Assembly (NCBI RefSeq): GCF_004005845.1
Contig: NZ_SADE01000001.1
Location: 558,001-622,000 of the forward strand
Direction: 5' to 3'
DNA from: Hwanghaeella grinnelliae
Lineage (GTDB): Bacteria; Pseudomonadota; Alphaproteobacteria; UBA8366; Aestuariispiraceae
Length of the DNA stretch: 64,000 nt
Below the pieces are notes generated by a model that saw only the letters and a program-made list of their open reading frames with translations, was not told where the DNA came from and did no database searches. Positions 52,554-61,460 of this stretch are shown here, piece by piece. Each line of letters begins with the position of its first letter. Positions within the stretch are counted from its first letter, which is position 1. The position numbers and the translations under genes are program-made.

Positions 52554-52937
52554 ATGTTGAGAAAATTGGCGACCCTGGCGCCGGCCGTCGCCCTCGCATT
52601 TACCTTCGTTTTCAGCGTCGCCACAGCCCAGGCCCAGAACGCCTCGCCACTTCCGACCGGGTTCAACGATTATCCGACGGAAACGCGGGCGGATTATGTC
52701 TTCGCCTGTATGGTAACGAACGGACAGACGCGCGATATGTTGAGCCGTTGTTCCTGTTCGATCGACGTCATCGCTACAATTCTGCCGTATGATGACTATG
52801 TCTCCGCTGAAACCGTCCTGTCGATGCGGCAGTCAGCGGGGGAAAAAATGGCGATTTTCCGGCACGCGCAATTCACCAATACGGTTGTCGCAGATCTGCG
52901 GCGCGCCCAGGCGGAGGCGGAGATCCGCTGCTTCTGA
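52554..52937 (+). CDS. Small secreted four-cysteine protein of unknown function
   Basis: 127 residues. Signal peptide with cleavage near AQAQN. The mature part of about 100 residues has four Cys: FACMV, SRCSCS and the C-terminal RCF, so two disulfides or a C-x-C metal site are possible. ATG 52554 has GGGAGAG upstream; a GTG at 52548 would overlap the previous stop. Last gene of the regulatory operon. Function unknown. Confidence 0.7.
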   Translation: MLRKLATLAPAVALAFTFVFSVATAQAQNASPLPTGFNDYPTETRADYVFACMVTNGQTRDMLSRCSCSIDVIATILPYDDYVSAETVLSMRQSAGEKMAIFRHAQFTNTVVADLRRAQAEAEIRCF

Positions 52938-53009
52938 TCATCTGGGGCTTTCCCGGCAGGCCCGGCCCGGCGCAAGATGGGACCGCAAATTTTTGTTTGA
53001 GGTTGGACC

Positions 53010-53969
53010 ATGACAAGCGTCAATGCGGGCGTCCTAATCGGTTTGGATTGGGGCACGACGTCGCTTCGCGCTCATCTGCTCGATTCTGACGGTCAGGTGC
53101 TCGACCGGCGCAGTTCGGCGGAAGGGATCCTCGCCGACCAAAAAGGCGGCTTCGCGGAGACGTTCCAGCGTGTCACCGGCGGTTGGTTCGATGTTTTGCC
53201 GAGTGTGCCTGTCGTGGCTTCCGGCATGATCACCAGTCGAAACGGTTGGGTTGAGACGCCGTATGTTTCTGTCCCCGCAGGGATTGATGAACTTGCGTCC
53301 TCCCTGGTGCCGTTCGATGTGTCGCCTTCCTGCACGATTCATTTCGTTTGCGGCATGGATCAGGACCCGCCCGGCGGCACGCCTGATATCATGCGGGGGG
53401 AGGAAACGCAGATTGTTGGCTGCCTTTCCCCTGGTTGCTCTTCCTTGGCGAAGGGCGCCGCAGGTCTGTTCGTCATGCCGGGTACACACAGCAAATGGAT
53501 CAGCGTTTGTGAGGGAAACCTGGACCGGTTCGATACCTATATGACGGGCGAGGTCTTTGCCGTCTTGAAGGAACATTCGATCCTGGGCCGGTTGATGGAA
53601 ACGGGGGGCGGCCCCATGACCGGCGGGTTCGAGCGCGGCGTTTCCGCGCGGTTGGATTCCGAAGCGTCACTGCTCAGGCATATTTTCAGCAGCCGGACCC
53701 TGGCGCTTTTTGACCGCCTCGAACCGGGCGAAATAGCTGACTATCTGTCTGGCCTTCTGATCGGCGAAGAGGTGCGGTCCGCTATGCGAGACTTTGACGG
53801 CAAAGATGACGGGGACTCCTCTGTAACCATTGTCGGCAGCGGTGCGCTGACGGATAGATATCGTGTGGCGCTGGCGCTGGCGGGGATCACCGCGGCGCCA
53901 GCACCCGAAGACGCGGCGGCACGGGGACATTTTTCAATCGCTCGACAGGCCGGACTGATCGATGGTTGA
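53010..53969 (+). CDS. dgoK: 2-dehydro-3-deoxygalactonokinase
   Basis: 319 residues of the DgoK family (ASKHA fold). LIGLDWGTTSLRAHLLD is the phosphate-1 loop, and VASGMITSRNGWVE, MRGEETQIVG, GLFVMPGTHSKWI and MTGEVFAVLKEHSILG are family blocks. It phosphorylates 2-keto-3-deoxygalactonate at O6 with ATP, in De Ley-Doudoroff galactose catabolism. Followed 36 bp later by dgoA. No galactonate dehydratase gene is in the window. Confidence 0.92.
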   Translation: MTSVNAGVLIGLDWGTTSLRAHLLDSDGQVLDRRSSAEGILADQKGGFAETFQRVTGGWFDVLPSVPVVASGMITSRNGWVETPYVSVPAGIDELASSLVPFDVSPSCTIHFVCGMDQDPPGGTPDIMRGEETQIVGCLSPGCSSLAKGAAGLFVMPGTHSKWISVCEGNLDRFDTYMTGEVFAVLKEHSILGRLMETGGGPMTGGFERGVSARLDSEASLLRHIFSSRTLALFDRLEPGEIADYLSGLLIGEEVRSAMRDFDGKDDGDSSVTIVGSGALTDRYRVALALAGITAAPAPEDAAARGHFSIARQAGLIDG

Positions 53970-54005
53970 GCGGCGGTTTAGAGATATGGGAAGGGACCTC
54001 GTCAG

Positions 54006-54641
54006 ATGAATTCATGGGCTGACAATTTTGGCGAACTGCCGTTGATCGCGATCCTGCGAGGCGTTGCGCCCGATGACGTGATTGGCGTCGCCGCGGCGTT
54101 GCACGACGCGGGGTTTCGGGTGGTTGAGGTGCCGCTCAATTCACCGGACCCGCTGCGGAGTATTGCCCTCTTGTCGGCCGAATTCGGCGACCGGATGACC
54201 ATCGGCGGTGGGACGGTGTTGACGGCGGATCAGGTCGACGCTGTCCATGGGGCGGGTGGAAAGCTGATCGTGGCGCCGAACCTGAACGATACTGTTGCAG
54301 CACGTTCCATCGCGTTCGATATGATCTATTGTCCCGGCGTTATGACCCCGACGGAGGCGTTCCGGGCGTTGGAGCTGGGCGCGTCGGCGATAAAGCTGTT
54401 TCCGGCGGAACTGATCCCACCCATCGGATTGAAGGCGATGAAGGCGGTGCTGCCGAAGACGGTTTGCACCATCCCTGTTGGCGGTATCACGCCGGACACG
54501 ATGGCCCCCTATTTGAAAGTAGGGGCGTCGGGTTTCGGTTTGGGCTCGGCCCTTTACCGGCCGGGCGATACCGGGGCGGAGGTAGGGCCCAAGGCCCGTG
54601 CTTTCGCCGCGCGCTTCCGGGACCTGATGTCGGCGGGGTGA
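54006..54641 (+). CDS. dgoA: 2-dehydro-3-deoxy-6-phosphogalactonate aldolase
   Basis: 211 residues, a KDPG/KDPGal aldolase TIM barrel. PLIAILRGVAPDDV, VEVPLNSPDPLRSI, GGGTVLTADQV and IKLFPAELIPP, whose Lys forms the Schiff base. PLNSPDP is typical of DgoA rather than Eda. It splits KDPGal into pyruvate and glyceraldehyde 3-phosphate. It converges with the kinase gene downstream. Confidence 0.93.
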   Translation: MNSWADNFGELPLIAILRGVAPDDVIGVAAALHDAGFRVVEVPLNSPDPLRSIALLSAEFGDRMTIGGGTVLTADQVDAVHGAGGKLIVAPNLNDTVAARSIAFDMIYCPGVMTPTEAFRALELGASAIKLFPAELIPPIGLKAMKAVLPKTVCTIPVGGITPDTMAPYLKVGASGFGLGSALYRPGDTGAEVGPKARAFAARFRDLMSAG

Positions 54642-54665
54642 TCATCGCCGCCTTTTGTGTCCGTC

Positions 54666-55964
54666 CTATGTGTGCAGTGGTGAGCCCGCGGACGGTTCCC
54701 GCATTTGGTACGGCAAACTGACAGTGAAAGTCGTGCCTTCGCCCAATTGACTGGAAACTTCCATCGTTCCACCCAAGGCCGCCGTCAGTTTCGTGCAGAT
54801 ATAGATACCCAGGCCGGTGCCGCGTTCGTTGCTCGGCGCGGTCGATGTTCCATCGGACAGGAATGGCTCACCGATCTTGTCGACCAGTTCCTGAGGCATC
54901 CCGGCACCGTTGTCGATGACGGATACTGCTATTCGGCCGTCTTTCGGCGCGTGCCATTCGACGGTGACGGACCCTGTCGGGTCTGTATGTTTGCAGGAAT
55001 TGGAAATCAGATTGTTCAGGATTTGGATCAACGACCGGCGATCCATGTAGACATCTTGTGGGCATTCGTCGGACACGACGAGATCGATGGCCACATTCTT
55101 TTCCAGCGCGATCGGCGCGAAACCTTCAATAATCTCCCTCGAACATTCGACTAGGTCGAAGACCTGCGGACGCAGGGTGAACTTGCCACTGTCCAGTCTG
55201 GCGGTGTCCAGGATGTCGTCGACGATAGACAGCAACAACGACCCGCTTTTGTGGATGTTCTGCAGATAACCACGGTATTTATCGTTTTCCAGTGGGCCGC
55301 CCACTTCACTCAGGATCATGTCCGAGAACCCCATGATCGCATTCAAAGGCGTCCGCAGGTCATGGCTGATATTGGCCAGGAATTCCGATTTCGAGTGAAC
55401 GGCTTCCTCAGCCGCTTCCTTTGCTGCGCGGAGTTCCTCTTCGTTTTTCTTAATTTCGGTCACGTCGATTTGGATGCTGACGAAACCACCAGCTCCGAAC
55501 GGGCGGTCGCTTGTCTTGATCCATCGTCCGTCTTTCAAGCGAACGATGAACGAGCCCTCCAGTCTCTGCCGAAATTCCGCCTTGCGGCGGAGATAGTCGT
55601 CATCGTCCCCGAATTCGTCTCCAACGACCACATTGCCGCGTTCCACGTCGATACGGCCCAATTCCGCGAAATGAACGCCAGGGCGCGCTTCTTGTTCCGA
55701 ATAGCCGTACAATTCTCTGAAACTGCGGTTGCAGGCGACGAGCAGACCGTCCTTGTCATAGATGACGATCGCTTCGGAACTGTTGTCGAAAGCCTCGGCA
55801 TAGGCTTGTCTTTGACTGGTATCTTCCAGTTGTCGGCGCAAAGCTGCGTTCTCTGCGCGGGCCGCTTCCAGGTCCGCCTTCAGACGAGTCACTTCGCTCA
55901 TGCTTGAGTTGCCGACGTTATCCGTCGCCTTGCCGGAAGAAAGGGCGCGGACGCTGTCATCCAT
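54666..55964 (-). CDS. PAS-domain sensor histidine kinase (orphan)
   Basis: 432 residues with no membrane segment. A short coiled coil (about 25-50), one PAS domain (about 55-170), H-box NISHDLRTPLNAIMGFSDM (about 205) and HATPase with NLISNSCKHT and ERGTGLGIYICTKL. No response regulator gene is adjacent, so its partner is elsewhere. It is divergent from the deoxyarabonate dehydratase gene with a 239-bp gap, and may control the sugar-acid genes, though nothing in the sequence proves it. Confidence 0.87.
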   Translation of the reverse strand: MDDSVRALSSGKATDNVGNSSMSEVTRLKADLEAARAENAALRRQLEDTSQRQAYAEAFDNSSEAIVIYDKDGLLVACNRSFRELYGYSEQEARPGVHFAELGRIDVERGNVVVGDEFGDDDDYLRRKAEFRQRLEGSFIVRLKDGRWIKTSDRPFGAGGFVSIQIDVTEIKKNEEELRAAKEAAEEAVHSKSEFLANISHDLRTPLNAIMGFSDMILSEVGGPLENDKYRGYLQNIHKSGSLLLSIVDDILDTARLDSGKFTLRPQVFDLVECSREIIEGFAPIALEKNVAIDLVVSDECPQDVYMDRRSLIQILNNLISNSCKHTDPTGSVTVEWHAPKDGRIAVSVIDNGAGMPQELVDKIGEPFLSDGTSTAPSNERGTGLGIYICTKLTAALGGTMEVSSQLGEGTTFTVSLPYQMREPSAGSPLHT

Positions 55965-56203
55965 GTGACCATACCCCTTCTTTCCCTAACCCGCACGACG
56001 CATGCTTGTATTCACTTGAAACATTAGATTACCAGCAATGATATAATAGGGTTTGGGACGAATTGTCGATGCCCATGGACGATCGTATGATGAAAACCAT
56101 GCCGAACGGCATTTCGGTCCGCGCAACAGCGGTTTGACGATCGTCAGGCGGGCGGGGCAAAGTCCCTCAACGAAAAAAATATTTGATATTTGGGAGGATC
56201 AAG

Positions 56204-57124
56204 ATGAGCGCCAACCCCTATACCGGCGTCTGGCCGGTAGCACCGACACCATTCAGCGAATCCGGCGCGGTTGATTATGACGGCATGCGTCGTGTCATTG
56301 ATTGCATGGTCGATCAGGGGGTCGACGGGATTTGCATTCTGGCCAATTTCTCAGAACAGTTTCTGTTGTCGGACGAGGAACGCGCCTCGCTGACAAGGGT
56401 TTGCCTGGAACAGGCCGATGGCCGAGTCCCGGTGATCGTCACAGCCTCCCATTTTTCGACCGCTATCGTCGAAGCGCGCGCGCGGGAAGCGGCCGCGATG
56501 GGCGCGGCCATGATCATGCTGATGCCACCCTATCACGGCGCGTTGCTGCGCGCTGATGAGGAAGGGATTTACGAGCATTTCAAGATGGCGGCGGAAGCCG
56601 GCGGCATCCCGATCATGGTTCAGGATGCGCCGCTGTCCGGTGTCACGCTCTCCATACCGTTTCTGGTCCGACTGGCGCGGGAGATCGAGCAGGTCAAATT
56701 GTTCAAAATCGAAACGCCGCAGGCGGCCGCCAAGTTGCGGGCATTGATCGCGGCCGGCGGCGACGCCATTGAGGGGCCTTTCGACGGTGAGGAAGCGATT
56801 AATTTGATCCCGGACTTGGATGCGGGGGCGACCGGTTCGATGACGTCTGCGACCCTTCCGGACCTCATCCGTCCTGCAGTTATTGCGCACCTTGCCGGGC
56901 GCAGGGATGAAGCGAAGGAAATCTATGCCAGGCTGCTTCCGTTGATCAATTTTGAGAACCGGCAATGCGGCTGGCGGTCCTGCAAGACGGTCATGAAGGA
57001 AGGCGGCGTGATTGCGTCGGACCATGTCCGACACCCGACGCGGCCCATGCATCCCGATACGCGTGACCAACTGCTTGAACTGGCCCGGGAGGTCGACCCA
57101 TTGGCCCTACGTTGGGGGAAGTAA
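56204..57124 (+). CDS. araD: L-2-keto-3-deoxyarabonate dehydratase-like enzyme (DHDPS/NAL superfamily)
   Basis: 306 residues. A class I barrel with Schiff-base Lys in LFKIETP and the catalytic Tyr in MPPYHG. GICILANFSEQFLLSDEER, MVQDAPLSGVTLS, GDAIEGPFDGEEAI and INFENRQCG match the Azospirillum L-2-keto-3-deoxyarabonate dehydratase closely along the whole length. That enzyme makes 2-oxoglutarate semialdehyde in non-phosphorylative arabinose catabolism. ATG 56204 has GGGAGGA upstream. Note that araD here is the dehydratase, not ribulose-phosphate epimerase. Other sugar-acid dehydratases of this fold are possible. Confidence 0.85.
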   Translation: MSANPYTGVWPVAPTPFSESGAVDYDGMRRVIDCMVDQGVDGICILANFSEQFLLSDEERASLTRVCLEQADGRVPVIVTASHFSTAIVEARAREAAAMGAAMIMLMPPYHGALLRADEEGIYEHFKMAAEAGGIPIMVQDAPLSGVTLSIPFLVRLAREIEQVKLFKIETPQAAAKLRALIAAGGDAIEGPFDGEEAINLIPDLDAGATGSMTSATLPDLIRPAVIAHLAGRRDEAKEIYARLLPLINFENRQCGWRSCKTVMKEGGVIASDHVRHPTRPMHPDTRDQLLELAREVDPLALRWGK

Positions 57125-57128
57125 ATCG

Positions 57129-58127
57129 ATGATCGAAGCTTTCGGGACCTTGGATGACGGCCGGACGGTCGACCGCGTGTGCCTTGCAGCGCACGGGTTG
57201 GTCGCCAATGTCCTGACCTGGGGGGCGGTTGTGCAGGACCTTAGACTGGCCAACGTGCCGTATGCCTTGGTTCTGGGCTTTCCCGATTTCAAGCATTATC
57301 CGAAGCATTCGCCTAGTTTCGGGTCGATCGTCGGCCGGGTGGCCAATAGAATCAGAAACGGCCATGCACGGATCGATGGGCAATCGTATCAATTCGACCG
57401 GAACGTCTTGGGTCGGCATACGCTCCATGGCGGGTCGGAGGGGACCGGCAAGCAGTTGTGGCGGATTGCTGCGGCCGGCGATGATTTTGCGACGCTGACT
57501 TTGACACTTCCCGATGGACATATGGGCTTTCCCGGCGCGATGGATGTGACGGCTACCTATCGTATCCTTCCGGGACCCGCCTTGGAGATCGCCATCGACG
57601 CTGAATCCGACGCGCCGACATTGTGCAACTTTGCCCACCATAGCTACTTCAATCTTGATGGCGCTGGCGATGGGCGCAGTCAGGAGTTCCAGGTCCACGC
57701 CGATCATTTCCTGGAGATCGATGAGGATCTTGTTCCGACAGGCCGCATTGTGCCGGTCGATGGAACACAATTCGATTTTCGCTCCACCCGCCCGATCCTG
57801 TTGGGGGATGCGCAATATGACCATAACCTTTGCCTGTCGCGGCAGCGCTGTGCCTGCAGGCCGGTGGCGACGCTCAAGGGGGCGAAGACAGGCGTAGAAA
57901 TGGTCATTGAGACCACCGAACCGGGCCTGCAACTCTATGACGGCGTCAATATTCCGGCGCGGACGCAAGATCTGCCGGGATTAAACGGCAAACCCTATGC
58001 CGCGCATGCCGGCATCGCATTGGAACCACAGGCTTGGCCGGACGCACCGAACCAGGATTGGGTCGATCAGGTCAGCCTGGTTCCGGGGGACACTTATAGC
58101 CAAGTGACCCGGTTCGTTTTCGGATAA
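57129..58127 (+). CDS. galM: Aldose 1-epimerase (galactose mutarotase)
   Basis: 332 residues. The mutarotase fold has FGSIVGRVANRI, HTLHGGSEG, NFAHHSYFNLDG (catalytic His) and the C-terminal GIALEPQAWPDAPN with the catalytic Glu. It interconverts alpha and beta anomers of galactose, arabinose or glucose before oxidation. It begins 4 bp after the dehydratase stop, so they form an operon. ATG 57129 matches family length. Confidence 0.92.
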   Translation: MIEAFGTLDDGRTVDRVCLAAHGLVANVLTWGAVVQDLRLANVPYALVLGFPDFKHYPKHSPSFGSIVGRVANRIRNGHARIDGQSYQFDRNVLGRHTLHGGSEGTGKQLWRIAAAGDDFATLTLTLPDGHMGFPGAMDVTATYRILPGPALEIAIDAESDAPTLCNFAHHSYFNLDGAGDGRSQEFQVHADHFLEIDEDLVPTGRIVPVDGTQFDFRSTRPILLGDAQYDHNLCLSRQRCACRPVATLKGAKTGVEMVIETTEPGLQLYDGVNIPARTQDLPGLNGKPYAAHAGIALEPQAWPDAPNQDWVDQVSLVPGDTYSQVTRFVFG

Positions 58128-58454
58128 GCCGGCCACGCTACCCCGCACCATCCACATTCCGCTTCTTGGTCTGGTCTCTAATTTGGCCCGGGTTCAGCAG
58201 GAATTCGCTGAATTGTGGTGCGTCGCAATATAAGAGCGGCTTTGAGTAAAGACTCTTCTGCCGCGTGAAATGGAAACATCCTTATACATAATTAGATCTG
58301 ATAGCAGGGATGTAACAATCTCGCGCGATTTTGGAAAAGTCGAGTATGCGGTGCAGCATGATGTTGTTGCGTTGCAACAAATATTGCGCTTAACTCATAT
58401 CATCGTACGCAAAACCGTACGAGGGTCAGACGGGGATTCAGAAAGGACAATCGA
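58128..58454 (+). promoter_or_regulatory. Gene-free region upstream of the 3-hydroxybutyrate dehydrogenase gene with two inverted repeats
   Basis: 327 bp without a supported gene. Near its 3' end, TTGTTGC (58364-58370) and GCAACAA (58374-58380) form a 7-3-7 inverted repeat, and TCGTACG (58403-58409) with CGTACGA (58416-58422) form a 7-6-7 repeat. Both lie 30-90 bp before the start codon and are likely operators. A PHB regulator such as PhaR is one candidate; this is inference. Confidence 0.5.
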
Positions 58455-59237
58455 ATGTTGAAGGGAAAGGCAGCCATTATCACCGGTTCCACCAGTGGGA
58501 TTGGGTTGGGCATTGCCGAAGCATTTGCCGAAGCGGGCTGCGACGTCATGTTGAACGGATTTGGTGATGCGGCCGAAATTGAAACGACCCGTTCCGAGCT
58601 TGAGGCCAAGACGGGTGTAAAAGTTCTGTATAACGGCGCGGATATGTCCAAGCCCGAGAGTGTCGCCGGCATGGTCAAGGAAGCGGAAAGTGCTTTCGGC
58701 AAGGTCGACATCTTGGTCAACAACGCGGGTATCCAATTCGTGTCGCCGATCGACGAGTTCCCGGAAGGAAAGTACGACGCGATCATCGCGATTAACATGT
58801 CGTCCAACTGGCATGCCATTAAGGCAGCGCTGCCGGGCATGAAAAAGCGCAATTGGGGCCGGATCATCAATGTGGCCTCCGCCCACGGGCTGGTGGCGTC
58901 GCCGTTTAAGAGTGCCTATGTCATGTCGAAGCACGGCGCGGTTGGGCTTACCAAGACGGTGGCGATGGAAGTTGCGGAAACGAACATCACCTGCAACGCG
59001 ATTTGCCCGGGTTATGTGCGCACGCCGCTGGTCGAAGGCCAGATCGACGATCAGGCCAAGGCCCATGGCATGAGCCGCGACGAAGTCATCCGAGACGTCC
59101 TGCTGGCGTCGCAGCCGAACAAGCGTTTCGTCGAAACCGATGAGTTGGGGGCGCTGGCGGTTTTCCTGTGTTCCGACGGCGCCAAGTCCATCACCGGGGT
59201 TTCGATCCCCGTCGATGGCGGCTGGACGGCGCATTAA
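58455..59237 (+). CDS. bdhA: D-3-hydroxybutyrate dehydrogenase (short-chain dehydrogenase)
   Basis: 260 residues of the SDR family. NAD site TGSTSGIGLGIA, NNAGIQFVSP, catalytic Ser in VASAHGLVAS and YVMSKHG with Tyr and Lys. The SAHGLVASPFKSAYV stretch is characteristic of 3-hydroxybutyrate dehydrogenases. It interconverts 3-hydroxybutyrate and acetoacetate in PHB breakdown. It lies 3 bp upstream of the patatin-like gene and near acetoacetate decarboxylase, a known alphaproteobacterial trio. Confidence 0.93.
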   Translation: MLKGKAAIITGSTSGIGLGIAEAFAEAGCDVMLNGFGDAAEIETTRSELEAKTGVKVLYNGADMSKPESVAGMVKEAESAFGKVDILVNNAGIQFVSPIDEFPEGKYDAIIAINMSSNWHAIKAALPGMKKRNWGRIINVASAHGLVASPFKSAYVMSKHGAVGLTKTVAMEVAETNITCNAICPGYVRTPLVEGQIDDQAKAHGMSRDEVIRDVLLASQPNKRFVETDELGALAVFLCSDGAKSITGVSIPVDGGWTAH

Positions 59238-59240
59238 GAC

Positions 59241-60620
59241 ATGATGATGGACATGGACACCAGTGATGAGGCCTTAGGCCCAAGCGACTTACCTCCGACG
59301 GCTGACACCGCACCACCGGTGTCCACGTCCAAGAAATCAGCGGCCGTGAAAGCGAAAACGGCAAAAGCCAAAACAGCAAAAGCCAAAACGGCGAAAGCTA
59401 AAACTCCGAAAGCCAAGGCAGCCAAATCCAAGTCTGCGAAGGCGGCAAACTTGAAATCGGCCAAGGCCGGGAAGGCAGGCGCTGCAATGGAAACACCTGT
59501 TGCGCCTGCGGCGGAGGCCGTCACGGCCCAAGCCCCGGTGGTCACCGAACCGGAACAGCCGGCGACCCACGACAAGCACGGTCGGTTCCACGAAAAGCGC
59601 CTGTTCGACCCGCATGGTAAAAAGGTCATCAACCTCGCCTTCCAGGGCGGTGGTGCGCATGGGGCTTTTACCTGGGGTGTCGTGGATCGGCTTTTGGAAG
59701 AACCGGCCTTCGAGATCGAGGGGATCACCGGGACCAGTGCCGGGGCCATGAATGCCACGGTTCTTGCCTATGGCCATGCCAAGGGCGGCAATGAAGGCGC
59801 GCGCGAAGCCTTGGATAACTTCTGGCACGGTGTGGCGGAAGCGGCCCGGTACAGCCCCTACAAGCCCTCATTCCTCGACAAGATGAAAGGCAACTGGTCG
59901 CTCGACAATTCGCCGGGTTATCAGATCATGGACATGATCGGGCGGATGTTCTCGCCCTATGACCTCAATCCCGGCGGCGACAACCCGTTGCGGGAAATCT
60001 TGAACAAGCATGTCGATTTCGAATACCTGCGGGAAAATTCGAAAGTCAAAGTGTTCCTCAACGCGGTCAATGTGCGGACGGGGAAGCTGAAGCAGTTCAC
60101 GAACGACATCATGTCGGTCGACGCCGTCCTGGCCTCTGGCTGTTTGCCGTTCATGTTCCACGCGGTCGAGATCGATGGCGAGCATTATTGGGATGGCGGA
60201 TATGCCGGAAATCCGGCGCTGTATCCGTTGATCTATTACTGCACCAGTCCCGACATCATGCTGGTTCAGATCAACCCGCTCGAACGCAAGGAATTGCCGC
60301 GGTCGGCGCGGCAGATCCTCGATCGCGTCAACGAGATCAGTTTCAATTCCTCCCTGATGCGTGAAATGCGGGCGATCAAATTTGTCTCCGACCTGATCGA
60401 CCAGGGCAATCTCAGTGAGGAGGAATATGTGAAACTGCACATTCACATGATCTCCAGCGGCGAACTGCAGGAGTTCGGCGCCTCCTCGAAATTGAATGCG
60501 GAGCTGGGGTTCCTGCTGACATTGAAACGCCTCGGCCGCGAAACGGCGGAACAGTGGCTCAATGAAAACTGGGACAAGGTCAACCACGAGTCCACCTGCG
60601 ACTTGGGAACTTTCATGTAA
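59241..60620 (+). CDS. Patatin-like phospholipase with an N-terminal lysine/alanine tail
   Basis: 459 residues. Residues 1-30 are acidic to neutral, and 31-80 are an Ala/Lys-rich low-complexity tail with KAKTA repeats, like histone H1 or PhaF-type phasins. The patatin domain starts near 128: oxyanion GGGAHG, nucleophile elbow GTSAG with S166, and the Asp of the dyad in WDGGYAG near 317. It lies between bdhA and acetoacetate decarboxylase, a common arrangement in alphaproteobacteria. It hydrolyses acyl esters, probably lipids; a link to PHB granules is inferred from context and tail. Confidence 0.88.
   Translation: MMMDMDTSDEALGPSDLPPTADTAPPVSTSKKSAAVKAKTAKAKTAKAKTAKAKTPKAKAAKSKSAKAANLKSAKAGKAGAAMETPVAPAAEAVTAQAPVVTEPEQPATHDKHGRFHEKRLFDPHGKKVINLAFQGGGAHGAFTWGVVDRLLEEPAFEIEGITGTSAGAMNATVLAYGHAKGGNEGAREALDNFWHGVAEAARYSPYKPSFLDKMKGNWSLDNSPGYQIMDMIGRMFSPYDLNPGGDNPLREILNKHVDFEYLRENSKVKVFLNAVNVRTGKLKQFTNDIMSVDAVLASGCLPFMFHAVEIDGEHYWDGGYAGNPALYPLIYYCTSPDIMLVQINPLERKELPRSARQILDRVNEISFNSSLMREMRAIKFVSDLIDQGNLSEEEYVKLHIHMISSGELQEFGASSKLNAELGFLLTLKRLGRETAEQWLNENWDKVNHESTCDLGTFM
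59349..59417 (+). repeat. In-frame 15-bp tandem repeat encoding KAKTA units
   Basis: Codons 37-59 of the patatin-like gene repeat a 15-base unit (K-A-K-T-A), about four times with small silent changes, then decay into variants (PKAKA, SKSAK). The repeat preserves frame and could change length by slippage. Confidence 0.75.
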
Positions 60621-60692
60621 CGGGATGGGCCACAGGTCCCGGACCGAACGCAAGATACAGGATCAACGGCCAAGAAACCGGAGGGCACTGCC

Positions 60693-61436
60693 GTGAACCG
60701 TGACGAAATTCTGAAAAAACCGTCTATGCCGATTGCCGGTCCGAGTTATCCCAAAGGACCGTACCGTTTCGTAAACCGCGAATACATGATCATCGTCTAT
60801 GAAAGCGACCCGGAAGCCGTGCGGCACGCGGTGCCGGAACCGCTGGAGCCGGAGGAAGGCAATCTGGTCTTCTACGAGTGGATCAAAATGCCCGACAGTT
60901 CGGGCTTCGGCGACTATACCGAATCCGGCATCGTCATCCCGTGCAGATATCAGGGCGAACCGATCAATTTCACCGCTCAGATGTATCTGGACGACGACCC
61001 GCCAATTGCCGCCGGACGCGAGATTTGGGGTTTCCCAAAAAAATGGGCGCATCCGAAGATGGAAGTCGTCGAAGACACCCTGACCGGAACCCTGGATTAT
61101 GCCGGGCAGCGCGTTGCCACGGGGACTATGGCCTATAAGCATGAAAGTCTGGCCCGCACGCCTGAAAAGACGATCCAGGCACTTGGCAAGACCCAGTGCA
61201 ATCTGAAGCTTATCCCCGGTCCGGATGGCGAACCCGCGATCTGCCAGCTCATCGCCTACAATCTCACAGAAGTGTCGGTGAAGGGAAGCTGGACGGGTGA
61301 TGCGCGCCTGCACCTCATTCCGCATGTCAATGCGCCGGTGGCGGATCTACCCGTGCGCAAAGTGGTTGGTGGCCGACATTTTGTGGCCGACCTGACGCTT
61401 CCTTACGGCCGTGTCCTTTACGACTATCTGGCCTGA
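60693..61436 (+). CDS. adc: Acetoacetate decarboxylase
   Basis: 247 residues. The active-site lysine pair lies in GREIWGFPKKWAHPK, where the second Lys forms the Schiff base with acetoacetate. SYPKGPYRFVNREYMIIVYESD is typical of the N terminus. It converts acetoacetate to acetone and CO2. GTG 60693 has GGAGGG upstream. It follows bdhA and the patatin gene and is closed by a strong terminator. Confidence 0.92.
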   Translation: MNRDEILKKPSMPIAGPSYPKGPYRFVNREYMIIVYESDPEAVRHAVPEPLEPEEGNLVFYEWIKMPDSSGFGDYTESGIVIPCRYQGEPINFTAQMYLDDDPPIAAGREIWGFPKKWAHPKMEVVEDTLTGTLDYAGQRVATGTMAYKHESLARTPEKTIQALGKTQCNLKLIPGPDGEPAICQLIAYNLTEVSVKGSWTGDARLHLIPHVNAPVADLPVRKVVGGRHFVADLTLPYGRVLYDYLA

Positions 61437-61460
61437 CGATTCCGCGGTTTGATCTTGTGA

